A DNA stretch of 62,804 nucleotides. Source: an uncultured Oscillospiraceae bacterium. GTDB lineage: Bacteria > Bacillota > Clostridia > Oscillospirales > Oscillospiraceae. The position numbers and the translations under genes were made by a program. This document shows, one piece after another, positions 25,381 to 34,100 of this stretch (position 1 is the stretch's first letter; the number at the start of each line of letters is the position of its first letter). The stretch covers positions 1 through 62,804 of the forward strand of contig CANRIU010000008.1 in the NCBI GenBank assembly GCA_947630755.1, in the 5' to 3' direction. The notes beneath the pieces are model-generated. The model made no database searches. It was not told the origin of the DNA and was given only the letters and a program-made list of their open reading frames with translations.

Positions 25381-26418
25381 TTATTCATCAAGGGATGACT
25401 TCAGGTCCTCCATGTCGGTATAGCCTTTGATGTCAGGGTCGCGGGAAATCCGCTTTGCCTCCTCCATAGCGCGGAGCGTTCTGTCTTTGTATGGGGGTGT
25501 CTCTTCCGGGGAGCGCATATCAAACATGGCCATCAGCCTTTTGAATGTATCCTGACCATCGAGGCAGGTATCCGTCAGGTAGCCTTTCTCGTGTTCCCAT
25601 TCGGACAGTCCCCGATAATAGAACGCTTTCCTGGAGTCCTCGATGATAAAGGGAATGATGCCGTAACGCAGACACTCCTTCAGAGCGATCAGTCTTCCTA
25701 CTCTGCCATTCCCGTCCTGGAATGGGTGGATACGTTCAAATTCATAATGAAAGCGAATGATGTCGTTGATTGTCACTGTGTCAAGGGCTTCGTATTCGGA
25801 AAGCAACTTTTTCATGCAAGTCGGCACATCTTTAGGCGCTGCAGTCTCCCTGCCGCCAACGACGTTCGCTCTCCTCTTGTAATCTCCAACGGCAAACCAG
25901 GTAAGAGTGGCATCTTTTGTGCCCTGCTTCAAAATGCGGTGCAGTTCTTTGATGATGGTCTCGGTAAGAGGTTCCTCCGCCGTGTCGATCACATAGTCAA
26001 TGGCGCGGAAGTGGTTGACCGCTTCGATGATGTCATCGACCGGGATACTCTCCCCCGCATCGACCATGTTCGTTTCAAAAATGCGCCTTGTCTGGTCCTC
26101 ACTGAGTTTGCTGCCCTCAATGTGGTTTGAGTTGTAAGTCATACGCACCTGAAGCTCATGATACAAACCTCCCGGCATACGGATACTCTTTTCGTCCCGG
26201 AGCGTTTGCAGCAAAACGTTGTCAGAAATCGTGCGGTACAGGTCGGTGACAGAACAGCCTAAAAATTCAGAAATTTTTTCCAGTACATGGTCCGCAATCT
26301 TCTCTCCACGTCCGATTTTGGCAACGGTCCTGGAAGAGATGCCGACCTTTACTGTAAGCGCGCTTTTCGTCAGCCCTCTCTCGTTCAGCTTTTGCATCAG
26401 CCCTGCGTAGGAAATCAT
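25381..26418 (-). CDS. HTH-Fic protein (probable AMP-transferase)
   Basis: 345 residues, ATG at 26418 with GGAGG upstream. N-terminal XRE helix-turn-helix (1-62), an inhibitory helix with the S-x-x-x-E-G motif at 97-102 (SNHIEG), and a Fic domain with the full catalytic motif HPFQDGNGRVGR at 231-242. The motif predicts transfer of AMP (or another nucleotide moiety) to a target hydroxyl, held off by the inhibitory glutamate. The DNA-binding domain and repeated CTTTAC boxes at the promoter suggest it represses its own gene. It sits among abortive-infection-type genes. Confidence 0.92.
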   Translation of the reverse strand: MISYAGLMQKLNERGLTKSALTVKVGISSRTVAKIGRGEKIADHVLEKISEFLGCSVTDLYRTISDNVLLQTLRDEKSIRMPGGLYHELQVRMTYNSNHIEGSKLSEDQTRRIFETNMVDAGESIPVDDIIEAVNHFRAIDYVIDTAEEPLTETIIKELHRILKQGTKDATLTWFAVGDYKRRANVVGGRETAAPKDVPTCMKKLLSEYEALDTVTINDIIRFHYEFERIHPFQDGNGRVGRLIALKECLRYGIIPFIIEDSRKAFYYRGLSEWEHEKGYLTDTCLDGQDTFKRLMAMFDMRSPEETPPYKDRTLRAMEEAKRISRDPDIKGYTDMEDLKSSLDE

Positions 26419-26442
26419 CTTACCAGCCTCCGTTCTTTACTT

Positions 26443-26497
26443 ATTATACCACAAAACGTGAAAAAGTAAAGGCATAGGTGAACAAAAGTAAAGGCCC
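26443..26497 (-). promoter_or_regulatory. Promoter and operator boxes of the HTH-Fic gene
   Basis: Minus strand: TTTACT (26470-26465), 16-bp spacer, TATAAT (26448-26443). CCTTTACTTTT occurs twice in direct orientation (about 26462-26472 and 26484-26494), one copy on the -35; an inverted GTAAAG lies near the start site. Confidence 0.7.
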
Positions 26498-26620
26498 AGG
26501 GGCGGTCAAAATCTCTGTGACCTGCGCTCCGGGCAACGGGCGTGGGGGGCCACGCAAACAATTTTCTATTCAAACGGGGTATAAGGGAAAGCTCGTCAGA
26601 CTGCCTGTCCGAGTAAAAAT

Positions 26621-27514
26621 TTAGTTTGACAGCACTTCTTTCCAATCCTCCGGGAACCCCATAAACGAAAGCCGCACTACATCACTGTACTCGTCAATCA
26701 ACGTTTCGAGCTGTGTCTCAAAGTTTTGCCAACGCGTATCATTATTCAACATTCGCTTGATTGAAAGCAACGCAGGAAAGACCTTGTTGATTCCTCCTGC
26801 CCGATATTTCTTATGCTCTGGATACAGATGCGGCGACTGCTTTAACGGCATATTGTAGAGCCGGCTATAATGCGCGCAAATATTTCGTATTTCAACAAGA
26901 GCCAAAATCCAGCTTCCAAGATATTTCGGTTCGGTGTTGTAAAGCTTGGCGATTTCTTTGCGGTCCTCCAGGGTCATGATGCTGTATAAAGAAGAAAGAT
27001 TTCCAAAAGTAAAAAGCTCAACTGCCACCCAAACCGGAAAGTGCCCACCGTATTTGTCCATGTGGTGCTTTACAAAAGGGGCATTCTTCTGATGACCGCA
27101 CTCTTTTTTGAAATTTGCTATCACCGCCGCATGAACAGATTCTCCATCTTTCGTCTTCTTGTCCGTGAAGAGCGTGCTGTCCATATAGCCTTCTGACCCA
27201 TATTTCAGCGCGAGAAAATTAGAAATTTGAGTGCGGAGTTGGATTTCGAGCTGCTCAATTACATGAACGAGAATATTGCGAAAACGGCTGTCAAATTCAT
27301 AAAGCCTGAAAATATGTTCAAGGGAAATGCCGTCAAGGTATTTCTCTTTATCGTTTTTCTGCGTCAATCCGAGGCCATAGGCGCTTAGGCGATAGTAATT
27401 TACTTTCTTTAGTATCTCAAATGCCACAGCGTCATCCGAAATGGTCAGATTATGTACGTTTTTCAATCGTTCTATCTGCTCTGGGTAAGTCAGGGCGGGT
27501 TTTAACGGATACAT
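26621..27514 (-). CDS. Abi_2/AbiF-type abortive infection protein
   Basis: 297 residues from the ATG at 27514 (GGAGGG upstream). Abi_2 family: LTYPEQIERLKNVHNLTISD, LKKVNYYRLSAYGL, IEQLEIQLRTQISNFLA, MDKYGGHFPVWVAVELFTFGNLSSLYS. R210-N-I-C-A-H215 (EIRNICAHYSRLYN) is a canonical HEPN RNase motif, so it is probably an RNase toxin triggered by phage. Expressed from its own strong promoter through a leader that forms a terminator-like structured RNA, a plausible RNA antitoxin or guard. Divergent from an unknown 437-aa gene. Confidence 0.9.
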   Translation of the reverse strand: MYPLKPALTYPEQIERLKNVHNLTISDDAVAFEILKKVNYYRLSAYGLGLTQKNDKEKYLDGISLEHIFRLYEFDSRFRNILVHVIEQLEIQLRTQISNFLALKYGSEGYMDSTLFTDKKTKDGESVHAAVIANFKKECGHQKNAPFVKHHMDKYGGHFPVWVAVELFTFGNLSSLYSIMTLEDRKEIAKLYNTEPKYLGSWILALVEIRNICAHYSRLYNMPLKQSPHLYPEHKKYRAGGINKVFPALLSIKRMLNNDTRWQNFETQLETLIDEYSDVVRLSFMGFPEDWKEVLSN

Positions 27515-27530
27515 TTTTCCCTCCACAAGC

Positions 27531-27589
27531 AAAAAAAGTCCCACCGTGGTCCGCAGTGCGTTTCCGCCTTATGCGTGGTGGGCTCTGTC
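27531..27589 (-). ncRNA. Structured leader RNA of the Abi_2 gene (abiF-RNA-like candidate)
   Basis: On the minus strand, downstream of the -10 box, a stem GCCCACC...GGTGGGAC closes an inner CGC-rich region (AAGGCGGAAACGCACTGCGG) and is followed by seven T, leaving 17 bases to the Abi_2 start codon. Transcription from the promoter should mostly stop here, giving an RNA of about 60 nt. From memory, structured RNAs have been reported upstream of abiF-type genes; whether this one belongs to that class needs a covariance search. Confidence 0.65.
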
Positions 27590-27595
27590 ACTTAC

Positions 27596-27624
27596 AGTAT
27601 ACGCAATCCCTTAAAGAATGTCAA
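27596..27624 (-). promoter_or_regulatory. Promoter of the leader RNA and Abi_2 gene
   Basis: Minus strand: TTGACA (27624-27619), 17 bp, TATACT (27601-27596); near-consensus. Confidence 0.8.
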
Positions 27625-27692
27625 CAGCATTTGAAAAAATGTTTTAGAAATTGGACGACAGTGGTTTTTCCTGCAAACGGCAGAAAATTATC

Positions 27693-27721
27693 TTGACTTC
27701 TCCTCCCCGGCAGGGTAACAT
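27693..27721 (+). promoter_or_regulatory. Possible promoter of the 437-aa gene
   Basis: TTGACT, 17 bp, TAACAT; start about 110 nt before the ATG at 27838. The -10 is weak. Confidence 0.45.
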
Positions 27722-27837
27722 GGGTTTATTATCCAGCCCTCTCATTTTGACACGGTCGGACAAGCCGCGCCTTATTGGGTCTCTTTTTTATTCATGTTTT
27801 CCCATACCGGAGCTTTGACGGAACGGAGGATTACGGA

Positions 27838-29151
27838 ATGGCAGTTTTTTGGGAGAATCTCGGTCTTGATTTTATACGGGAATCTAATGAAACCATTGCA
27901 GGATTATTAAGTCATGTGGCGGAGACCGGAAGCCCTGTCGTGGGATATTACGGCTGCCTGTATTTAAACCGTCACTACGGAAGCGTGCAGGTCATCGCCC
28001 GTGTCCTCCGCAATGACGCGGAGAAAACACTCGAGTTCACAGGTCTCGACACCCACGTCTCCGGCGACTGTGTCTGGACGGTTCGGCTGAGCGGGATGCA
28101 AATAAACCGCAGTGACGCGGACATCCTTGAGCGGCGCGTCGCCGTAAACCGCCTTGACGGCAAAGGCGGTTTGGCTGTCGTCAATCTTGTCAACGCGGAT
28201 GTGCTGCCCTCATTTCTCGAGGGCGACATTGTAAAAATGCAAATGACAGCGTTCCCCACCCTCGTTAAATATTATTGCGACGAGGCCGCATACGAGGCCG
28301 ACCAGCCTCGCGGCCGCGGCGGCAGGCTCTTTCTTCTCGCCCCGGGGACGATTTTCCCCAGCGGGCTTCTGAATAACCGCTCTCCCGACAATAAGAATTT
28401 AAACATAAACGAGTATAACGACGACTTTGTCCTTGTGCGCGGGCCCGTAAAGCGTCTGAGCCCGGGTGATTTTGAGCTGGAAGGCGAAACTGCGAAACCA
28501 TACTTAAGGTGTGTCATCGACACGGAATTCGGTGAGCTCGAGCTCGCCCACACCTTAGAGCAGGTCCCCAGTGAAATGCGGGAAAACATAAAGGTCGGGG
28601 CGACAGTCAGCTGCGTCTGCGTTCTCTCCGGCAATGTGGCAATAGACGAGTATGCGAATGGCCTTATTTTTGACGAGGAGCACGACCTTGCGGCGCTGCG
28701 CGGCGTTCTATCCGGCGGCGACCCCAAGCGTCTCTCGGTGATATTCTCTCAGAATGCAAAGCTCAGCGCGAAGGGAGAGGCCGACAAATGCGGCGCCGAC
28801 AGCATCATCGGATTTATTGCCGACCTCACTGCCGCCGCCAAGTCGAATAACGTGTCGATTCTCGCGCGGATGGGCCGTGTCGTCTCTGTTAAGGACGCAG
28901 CGGCGTCAAAATTTGCTCCCGGGAAAAGATGCCTCTCGGTGTCTGTCGGCGAATCCGACCCGGCCCCCACTTACTTCTTCGTTAACGTCGATGAGTCCGG
29001 CAAAATAGCCGAATTGTACTACGACTCCTGCACGGGCTGTCAATTTGAGCTTGACAAGGCTCCCGTTGAGAACGCCCCTCCCGCAGATTTCAAAATTCCG
29101 GAGAGCATCGAGGAGCCCATTTTCCTCCGTGCCCAGTTTCATGGCCTTTAA
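27838..29151 (+). CDS. Unknown 437-aa protein
   Basis: Starts at the ATG at 27838 (CGGAGGATTACGG before it). Soluble, mixed alpha/beta, no signal peptide or transmembrane helix. Begins MAVFWENLGLDFIRESNETIAGLLSHV; later VGYYGCLYLNRHYGSVQVIARV and EDGD-free beta stretches such as VVNLVNADVLPSFLEGDIVKMQM; near residue 250 TVSCVCVLSGNVAIDEYANG could be an OB-like strand set. Base composition resembles the chromosome more than the neighbouring phage genes. I do not recognise it. Location beside Abi_2 and Fic suggests, but does not prove, a defence or conflict role. Confidence 0.75.
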   Translation: MAVFWENLGLDFIRESNETIAGLLSHVAETGSPVVGYYGCLYLNRHYGSVQVIARVLRNDAEKTLEFTGLDTHVSGDCVWTVRLSGMQINRSDADILERRVAVNRLDGKGGLAVVNLVNADVLPSFLEGDIVKMQMTAFPTLVKYYCDEAAYEADQPRGRGGRLFLLAPGTIFPSGLLNNRSPDNKNLNINEYNDDFVLVRGPVKRLSPGDFELEGETAKPYLRCVIDTEFGELELAHTLEQVPSEMRENIKVGATVSCVCVLSGNVAIDEYANGLIFDEEHDLAALRGVLSGGDPKRLSVIFSQNAKLSAKGEADKCGADSIIGFIADLTAAAKSNNVSILARMGRVVSVKDAAASKFAPGKRCLSVSVGESDPAPTYFFVNVDESGKIAELYYDSCTGCQFELDKAPVENAPPADFKIPESIEEPIFLRAQFHGL

Positions 29152-29216
29152 AGCAGGAGCTGACCCTGGAGGAGTTTCACAAGTCCCTGGAGAGCTGCCC
29201 GAAAGCCGCCGTATAC

Positions 29217-29594
29217 ATGTCTATCATGTCTGAAAAGCCCCGGGATCTGCACCCCAACGAGGAGGAATATTTCTCCAATCTTTTTGGCTATCTCCTCGCC
29301 AAATCCGCGGAGACGGAGTATGCCAGGACCCACCGCACAGGGCTTCTCAGGCTTCGTCCAAAGGTGACCGTCACCCCCTCCGACGCCTGGGCCGGGCGGT
29401 ACGGCTCGGCTTTTAAAGGCGAAACGCATAAGTCGCTCGCGGAGCTCATGGAGCTCGGGAAGCAGTTTCGAAAGGATTACTCCTTCTACCGTGAGCAGAA
29501 TGGGCTGGAAGTCCTCTGGGACGACCCGGACCTGGAAAAGGCCCTGCGCGCGGTGTGCCTGATCGGGGAGATCTATTCAAGGGAAAACCTGTGA
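29217..29594 (+). CDS. Small unknown protein, start uncertain (possible frameshift)
   Basis: 125 residues from the ATG at 29217, but its frame stays open upstream and encodes a sensible helix (KQELTLEEFHKSLESCPKAAVY). An ATG at 29141, overlapping the end of the preceding gene, would give MAFKQELTLEEF if one A of TTTAAAG were missing, so the real gene may start there and be frameshifted. The product is soluble and helical, with no known domain (FSNLFGYLLAKSAETEYART; LEVLWDDPDLEKALRAVCLI). Probably in an operon with the 437-aa gene. Confidence 0.6.
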   Translation: MSIMSEKPRDLHPNEEEYFSNLFGYLLAKSAETEYARTHRTGLLRLRPKVTVTPSDAWAGRYGSAFKGETHKSLAELMELGKQFRKDYSFYREQNGLEVLWDDPDLEKALRAVCLIGEIYSRENL

Positions 29595-29645
29595 TATTAA
29601 CGCGTTCAAAATCGCAACACCGCAGTCGAGGCGCTGAGCACAGCG

Positions 29646-29680
29646 ACCCCCCGGGCGCCGCCCGGGGGGTCCGCTTTTTT
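29646..29680 (+). terminator. Terminator
   Basis: ACCCCCCGGGCG / CGCCCGGGGGGT very GC-rich stem, then CCGCTTTTTT. Confidence 0.9.
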
Positions 29681-29682
29681 CT

Positions 29683-31428
29683 TCACTTCTCATTATGATA
29701 TGCGGCGGACTGGGTCCTCCACATGTCCGCAAATATGCCGTCTGCCTTTAAAAGCTCCTCTCTTGTACCGATTTCCGCGATTTTTCCCTTTTGAAGGACT
29801 ATTATGCGGTCGGCAAGCTTCACCGTCCCGAGGCGGTGAGTCACTATTATCCCGGTTTTGCCCCAAAGCTCCCTTTTAAATTCGTCGTAGACGGCCTTTT
29901 CCCGCATTGGGTCGATAGCGGAGGTCGGCTCGTCCAGGACCACAAAACCGCCATCCTTGTAAAAGCCCCTGGCACAGGAGAGCCTTTGCCACTGCCCTCC
30001 GGAGAGCTCCCTCCCGCCAAACTCCTTTCCCAAAAGCGTATCGGTCCCCACATCCCCCTCCGGGAATATCTCCGCGACGCGCCGATTGATCTCTCTGCGG
30101 TCCCCTTTTGCAAAGTCTCCTATGGATACATTATCACCGACGGAAGTTTTATATCTGCAAAAGCTCTGAGATACCGCAGATTGCAGCCGATGGAGCGCCG
30201 TCTCCCTCACCGTCAGAATATCCACGCCGTCGTAGAGGACTCTCCCCTCACCCGGGCGATATAGTCCCAGCAGCACATTGACAAGTGTGGACTTCCCCGC
30301 GCCGTTTTCCCCAACTATGGCTGTGATTTCCCCCCTCTTGATCGTAAGGTCCACGCCGTCCAGGGCCTTTTCCGTTTGATTCGGATATGTGAAGGACACA
30401 TTCTCCAGCGTGATTGTGCTTTCAAATGTGCATTTTTCCCCCACTCCGCCCCTCTCCGGCATATTCAAGTACCTGAAAAAGGGTTTAATAAGGTGCCTGA
30501 ACTGTATCTCATTCCCCACCGTGCCCCCAAGTCCCCCCAGTATCGCCGTAAGGGAGGCGTAGGCCGCGACTCCCGCGGTGAAGGCCGGAAGGTCTATGCG
30601 CCCCCGGCGTAGAAGCAGTATGCATACAACAAACCCGCCTATGTCCCCGGCACATTCGGCAGGGCTGAGAGAGAGCTTGAGGTACAGCATCTTTTTTGAT
30701 TTTCCGTCCTCAACACTGTCCCGCTTTGCCCTGCTCGAGCGCCACTTTCGCAAAAGAAGTTCGTCTGCCCCCGACGCCCGGCTCTCCTTGCAGGCGGCCT
30801 CGTCAACGATGGCCTTCTCAAGCTCCGCCTCCTCCCGCTGGCACTGAGTCACAGTCTCATAGCCTCGGTTCCAGAGTCTTGCTCCATACAGCATCTCCAT
30901 CAGCGTCGGCAGAAAGGACAGCGGCAGAAGCAGTAAAAACATCCCATGAAACCTTCTGACGTATGCCGCCACCATCGCCGCCTCAAGGAGAGTCATCACC
31001 GCCTCCACATATATCTGACCGAAGCGAAAAAGGTTCTGCCGGGCGCCGTCCGCCTGACGGATAAAGGCGTAGGCATCGGGGGTCTCCAGAACCTCATTTG
31101 ACATGCGGCCGCTTTTGGCGTGGAGTATCCGCCTGGTACTCTCCTCAAAATCCATTATCGCGAAAAACTGCACATGGTATCTTATGTACCATACGGAGTA
31201 CCCGGCGGAGAGCACAAGGGCCGCGGCATAAAGCCCAAGATACCCAAAGAGCTCCCACCCGTACCCCGCCCCCACAAGGGAGAATATCTCTTTTGTCGCA
31301 AAAATCCCGAGGATCGACGCCCCGCCGTTTCCCAGCCCCGCGAGGGCCATGAGGGCAAAGCTCCGGGGCGCCGCCCGGAGAATGTACCACAGGGCCCTTC
31401 CCGTGCTCACCTGTCCATCTCTCATCAA
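29683..31428 (-). CDS. ABC transporter, fused permease/ATPase, subunit 1
   Basis: 581 residues: six-helix exporter membrane domain (about 15-310), then an ATPase with Walker A GENGAGKST, signature LSGGQWQRLSCARGFYK, Walker B FVVLDEPTSAID and switch IVTHRLG. Its ATGA overlaps the second exporter gene, so the two form a heterodimer in the membrane. Both ATPases look catalytically complete. Substrate unknown; no peptide or lantibiotic genes are adjacent. C-terminus ends LKADGIFADMWRTQSAAYHNEK. Confidence 0.93.
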   Translation of the reverse strand: MMRDGQVSTGRALWYILRAAPRSFALMALAGLGNGGASILGIFATKEIFSLVGAGYGWELFGYLGLYAAALVLSAGYSVWYIRYHVQFFAIMDFEESTRRILHAKSGRMSNEVLETPDAYAFIRQADGARQNLFRFGQIYVEAVMTLLEAAMVAAYVRRFHGMFLLLLPLSFLPTLMEMLYGARLWNRGYETVTQCQREEAELEKAIVDEAACKESRASGADELLLRKWRSSRAKRDSVEDGKSKKMLYLKLSLSPAECAGDIGGFVVCILLLRRGRIDLPAFTAGVAAYASLTAILGGLGGTVGNEIQFRHLIKPFFRYLNMPERGGVGEKCTFESTITLENVSFTYPNQTEKALDGVDLTIKRGEITAIVGENGAGKSTLVNVLLGLYRPGEGRVLYDGVDILTVRETALHRLQSAVSQSFCRYKTSVGDNVSIGDFAKGDRREINRRVAEIFPEGDVGTDTLLGKEFGGRELSGGQWQRLSCARGFYKDGGFVVLDEPTSAIDPMREKAVYDEFKRELWGKTGIIVTHRLGTVKLADRIIVLQKGKIAEIGTREELLKADGIFADMWRTQSAAYHNEK

Positions 31429-33152
31429 ATATACATTCCCTTCTGGGTGTTGAAAAGCTCAGAATAATACCCATCCTTCGCCATGAGCTCCTCGTGGTCG
31501 CCTCTTGCGGCAAGTCGTCCGCCCCGGAGCACAAGTATCTCGTCCGCCATTCGCACACTGCCCAGGCGGTGGGAGATAAATATCGTCGTCTTCTCCCGAA
31601 GCATTTCCCGGCAGGCGGCATAGACCGCCGCCTCCGCCATCGGATCGAGGGAGGCGTTTGGCTCGTCCAAAATTCCGATCTGCGCCTTTGACAGGATGCA
31701 CCGCGCCACTGCGAGCTTCTGCCACTCCCCGCCGGACAGCCCCACGCCGGACTTATATAACGGCAATGGGACTGCGTCGTACCCGGCCTCCCCCTCCACC
31801 GCCACGGGATGGAGGTCAAGGCTCTCAAATATTTTCTCAATCTCCTCGTCCCTGGCTGCCCTGTCCATGCCCAGGGACACGTTCTCCCGAATAGTGAGCG
31901 GGTAGCGGTAATAGTCCTGAAATACTACGCAAATCATTCTCTGCCGCTCTTCAGGCGATAGTGAGCTTACCTCCCTTCCGTTCACCAGCACCTGCCCGCT
32001 GTCGGGCTTATATAGCCCTGCGATGAGCTTCACCAGCGTGGATTTTCCGCACCCGTTCTCCCCCACCAGCGCGTAGTGGTGCCCCGGCTCAAGCCGGAAG
32101 CTCAGGTGCTCCAGCACCGGTCCGCCTGCGCCGGGATAGGTGAAGGTGACATCCCGAAGCTCGATGCTCCGCAGCGGCTCATCACCCGCCGCGCCATTCG
32201 CCTCGTCCTCCTCAAGCTCCATAAATTCAAAATATCCTCCAATTCTCCGCCGGGAACCCATAATATCGTACAGCGCGGCGCAGGCCTGCCCGCAGCTCCG
32301 CTCAAGCCCCGACGCGGCGTAAAATGCGGAGGTAAACAGCCCGAGGGTTATCCTTCCGTCAAGGAGGGGACGCATAAGCATCAGCACCACCATCACGCTG
32401 TACGCGGCAAACATCAGCTTCATAAGCGCCTCTATCCGAAATCTCCCCCGCCCGAGCTTCGCGTTCTCCATCTTTGCCTTAGAGAATGCCTCGGCGTATC
32501 TCCGGTCGATCTCTTCGTCAAATGAGAACAGCTTTCTCTCCCCGGCATACTCCCTTTGCATGAGGAGCGAGGAGAGGTAATTCGTCCGGCGCATATTTTC
32601 CCGGTATTTGGGCCAGAAGCCCTCGGTATTCCGGGCAAGCTCCCTGTTGAGCAATATTCCCGCTGTCAAAAGGAGGACGATTCCCCCGGCGATTCGCGGG
32701 TCCATTGTCCACAGAACATACAGAGACAGGCCGAGCCTCACAAAAATCTCCGTAAGGTCCCCGGCTGCCCTGAATATCCTGTCGTCAAGCTCCGGCGCGT
32801 CGGCGGAGCTTCGCCACAGCGCGTGAAAGCGCTCAGTCTCTGTCACGGGAAATGCCGTCCTCGCGGCCTTTTCTAACCTCTCAGCGTCGATTTTTGCCAG
32901 GGCGCGTATCCTGTGCCTCTCCGACAGCCGCTCTTTCCCGGCACGACACACCGTCCCAAAAAACGACATCCCAATAAGCAGCGCCAAAAGCCCGAAAAAC
33001 CCCGATTCCCCAGCCTCTACGCCTGATGCCAGATCAATAAGCCCGCCCCGCAGCTTTATTGTCATGGCGGGTATCGCGCCGGAAACAGCTGCGATGAGAA
33101 TATAGGGCAGATAATCTCCCGCGCACGGCAGCCGTCCTTTTCTTTTGCTCAT
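31425..33152 (-). CDS. ABC transporter, fused permease/ATPase, subunit 2
   Basis: 575 residues from the ATG at 33152 (GAGGAGGGACGGC upstream); the frame back to 33275 has no ribosome site. Exporter membrane domain followed by ATPase with Walker A GENGCGKST, signature LSGGEWQKLAVARCIL and Walker B IGILDEPNASLD, where the usual Pro-Thr-Ser is Pro-Asn-Ala. Partner of the gene overlapping its 3' end. An AT-rich -10-like TATAAT lies near 33182-33187 on the minus strand, but its -35 is poor. Confidence 0.93.
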   Translation of the reverse strand: MSKRKGRLPCAGDYLPYILIAAVSGAIPAMTIKLRGGLIDLASGVEAGESGFFGLLALLIGMSFFGTVCRAGKERLSERHRIRALAKIDAERLEKAARTAFPVTETERFHALWRSSADAPELDDRIFRAAGDLTEIFVRLGLSLYVLWTMDPRIAGGIVLLLTAGILLNRELARNTEGFWPKYRENMRRTNYLSSLLMQREYAGERKLFSFDEEIDRRYAEAFSKAKMENAKLGRGRFRIEALMKLMFAAYSVMVVLMLMRPLLDGRITLGLFTSAFYAASGLERSCGQACAALYDIMGSRRRIGGYFEFMELEEDEANGAAGDEPLRSIELRDVTFTYPGAGGPVLEHLSFRLEPGHHYALVGENGCGKSTLVKLIAGLYKPDSGQVLVNGREVSSLSPEERQRMICVVFQDYYRYPLTIRENVSLGMDRAARDEEIEKIFESLDLHPVAVEGEAGYDAVPLPLYKSGVGLSGGEWQKLAVARCILSKAQIGILDEPNASLDPMAEAAVYAACREMLREKTTIFISHRLGSVRMADEILVLRGGRLAARGDHEELMAKDGYYSELFNTQKGMYI

Positions 33153-33251
33153 GCCGTCCCTCCTCAAATCAGAATAACCCCCATTATAGCCGAAATAAGC
33201 CTCATTACCAGTCTTGTTCTTCGGTGATTTTTCTGCTATAATATATACTGG

Positions 33252-33294
33252 AAAAAGGCACAGGGCGGGAAGCAATTTCCCGCCCTGTGCCTTA
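33252..33294. terminator. Terminator after the sigma/anti-sigma operon
   Basis: AAGGCACAGGGCGGGAA / TTCCCGCCCTGTGCCTT, a 17-bp perfect stem with an A-run on the left that reads as a T-tract for the minus-strand operon. Confidence 0.88.
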
Positions 33295-33308
33295 TGGTAT
33301 TAATTTTA

Positions 33309-34100
33309 TTAATTGAACACAAACCCGCCCATTACGTTTTGGATGACCTCATCCGTGATGCCGGAGGGCTGTCCCTCGGTGTCATCGTCAGGCCAGTCGT
33401 AGAACCACACCGTGTAGCATATGCCGTCCACAACCATCGGGAAGCCCGCCGCGTAGGAGTCCTCCCGGGCGTAGGGTATCCACACCTCCGTGCCGTCTGA
33501 GAGGGTGAAGGGGTAATACGACTCGTCGTTCACGGGCACTGAGACCGTCTCCGCCTCCTGCTCACCATAGCTTAAGGACGCCAAAACCTGCACCGTCACG
33601 CCGCCCACCATGTGGCACCGCCGGATGCTGACGCAGCTTTCGGGGAAGCCCGCGTCGTATCCCCCCAGCACCCCATCCTCAACGGCTGGGAAGCCGTCAA
33701 GGTATGCGTTGTCCAAAAGGTCCACGCCGATGTAGTCCTGAAGCTCCTGCCAGCTGTCAAAATGTTCATGGTCGACCGCGCTGTTCCCTTCATTCTCCGC
33801 TATCCGCTTCAGGACGGCATCGGAGAAGTCGCCCTCCACAAAGGTCCTTGTGGTGATGTCCGCCCACCGCTCGCCATTCTCGTCTGTGCGCGCCGTAATG
33901 CCGAAGTGCACCACCGCCGCGGCGGACACCACCAGCGCCACCGCCAGCGCCGCCACCACTGCCGCAATAAGCAGCGGCCTGCGGCTGAAAACATGCCGTC
34001 TCTCCGGGGCGGAGGCGATGTCCCGGATTATCTCCGCCCGCTTTTCACTGCCAATTATCTCGTTTTTCATGGCTTCCCTGTAACTCTCCTTAAAATTCAT
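33309..34100 (-). CDS. Membrane-anchored anti-sigma-like protein
   Basis: 263 residues from the ATG at 34100 (AAGGAG upstream), overlapping the sigma-factor stop by 11 bases. N-terminal cytoplasmic helix (MNFKESYREAMKNEIIGSEKRAEIIRDI), membrane helix at about 45-68 (PLLIAAVVAALAVALVVSAAAV), then an extracytoplasmic domain with aromatic beta strands ending DEVIQNVMGGFVFN, similar to DUF4367-type sensors. Likely holds the sigma factor at the membrane until an envelope signal arrives. No zinc-binding ZAS motif is present, so the mechanism is inferred from layout. Confidence 0.78.
   Translation of the reverse strand: MNFKESYREAMKNEIIGSEKRAEIIRDIASAPERRHVFSRRPLLIAAVVAALAVALVVSAAAVVHFGITARTDENGERWADITTRTFVEGDFSDAVLKRIAENEGNSAVDHEHFDSWQELQDYIGVDLLDNAYLDGFPAVEDGVLGGYDAGFPESCVSIRRCHMVGGVTVQVLASLSYGEQEAETVSVPVNDESYYPFTLSDGTEVWIPYAREDSYAAGFPMVVDGICYTVWFYDWPDDDTEGQPSGITDEVIQNVMGGFVFN

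Noticed and set aside
29141-29160. Programmed -1 frameshift joining the 437-aa and 125-aa frames
   Set aside because: CTTTAAAG does not form an X-XXY-YYZ slippery site in the right frame and no stimulatory structure is evident; a simple indel or uncertain start is more likely.
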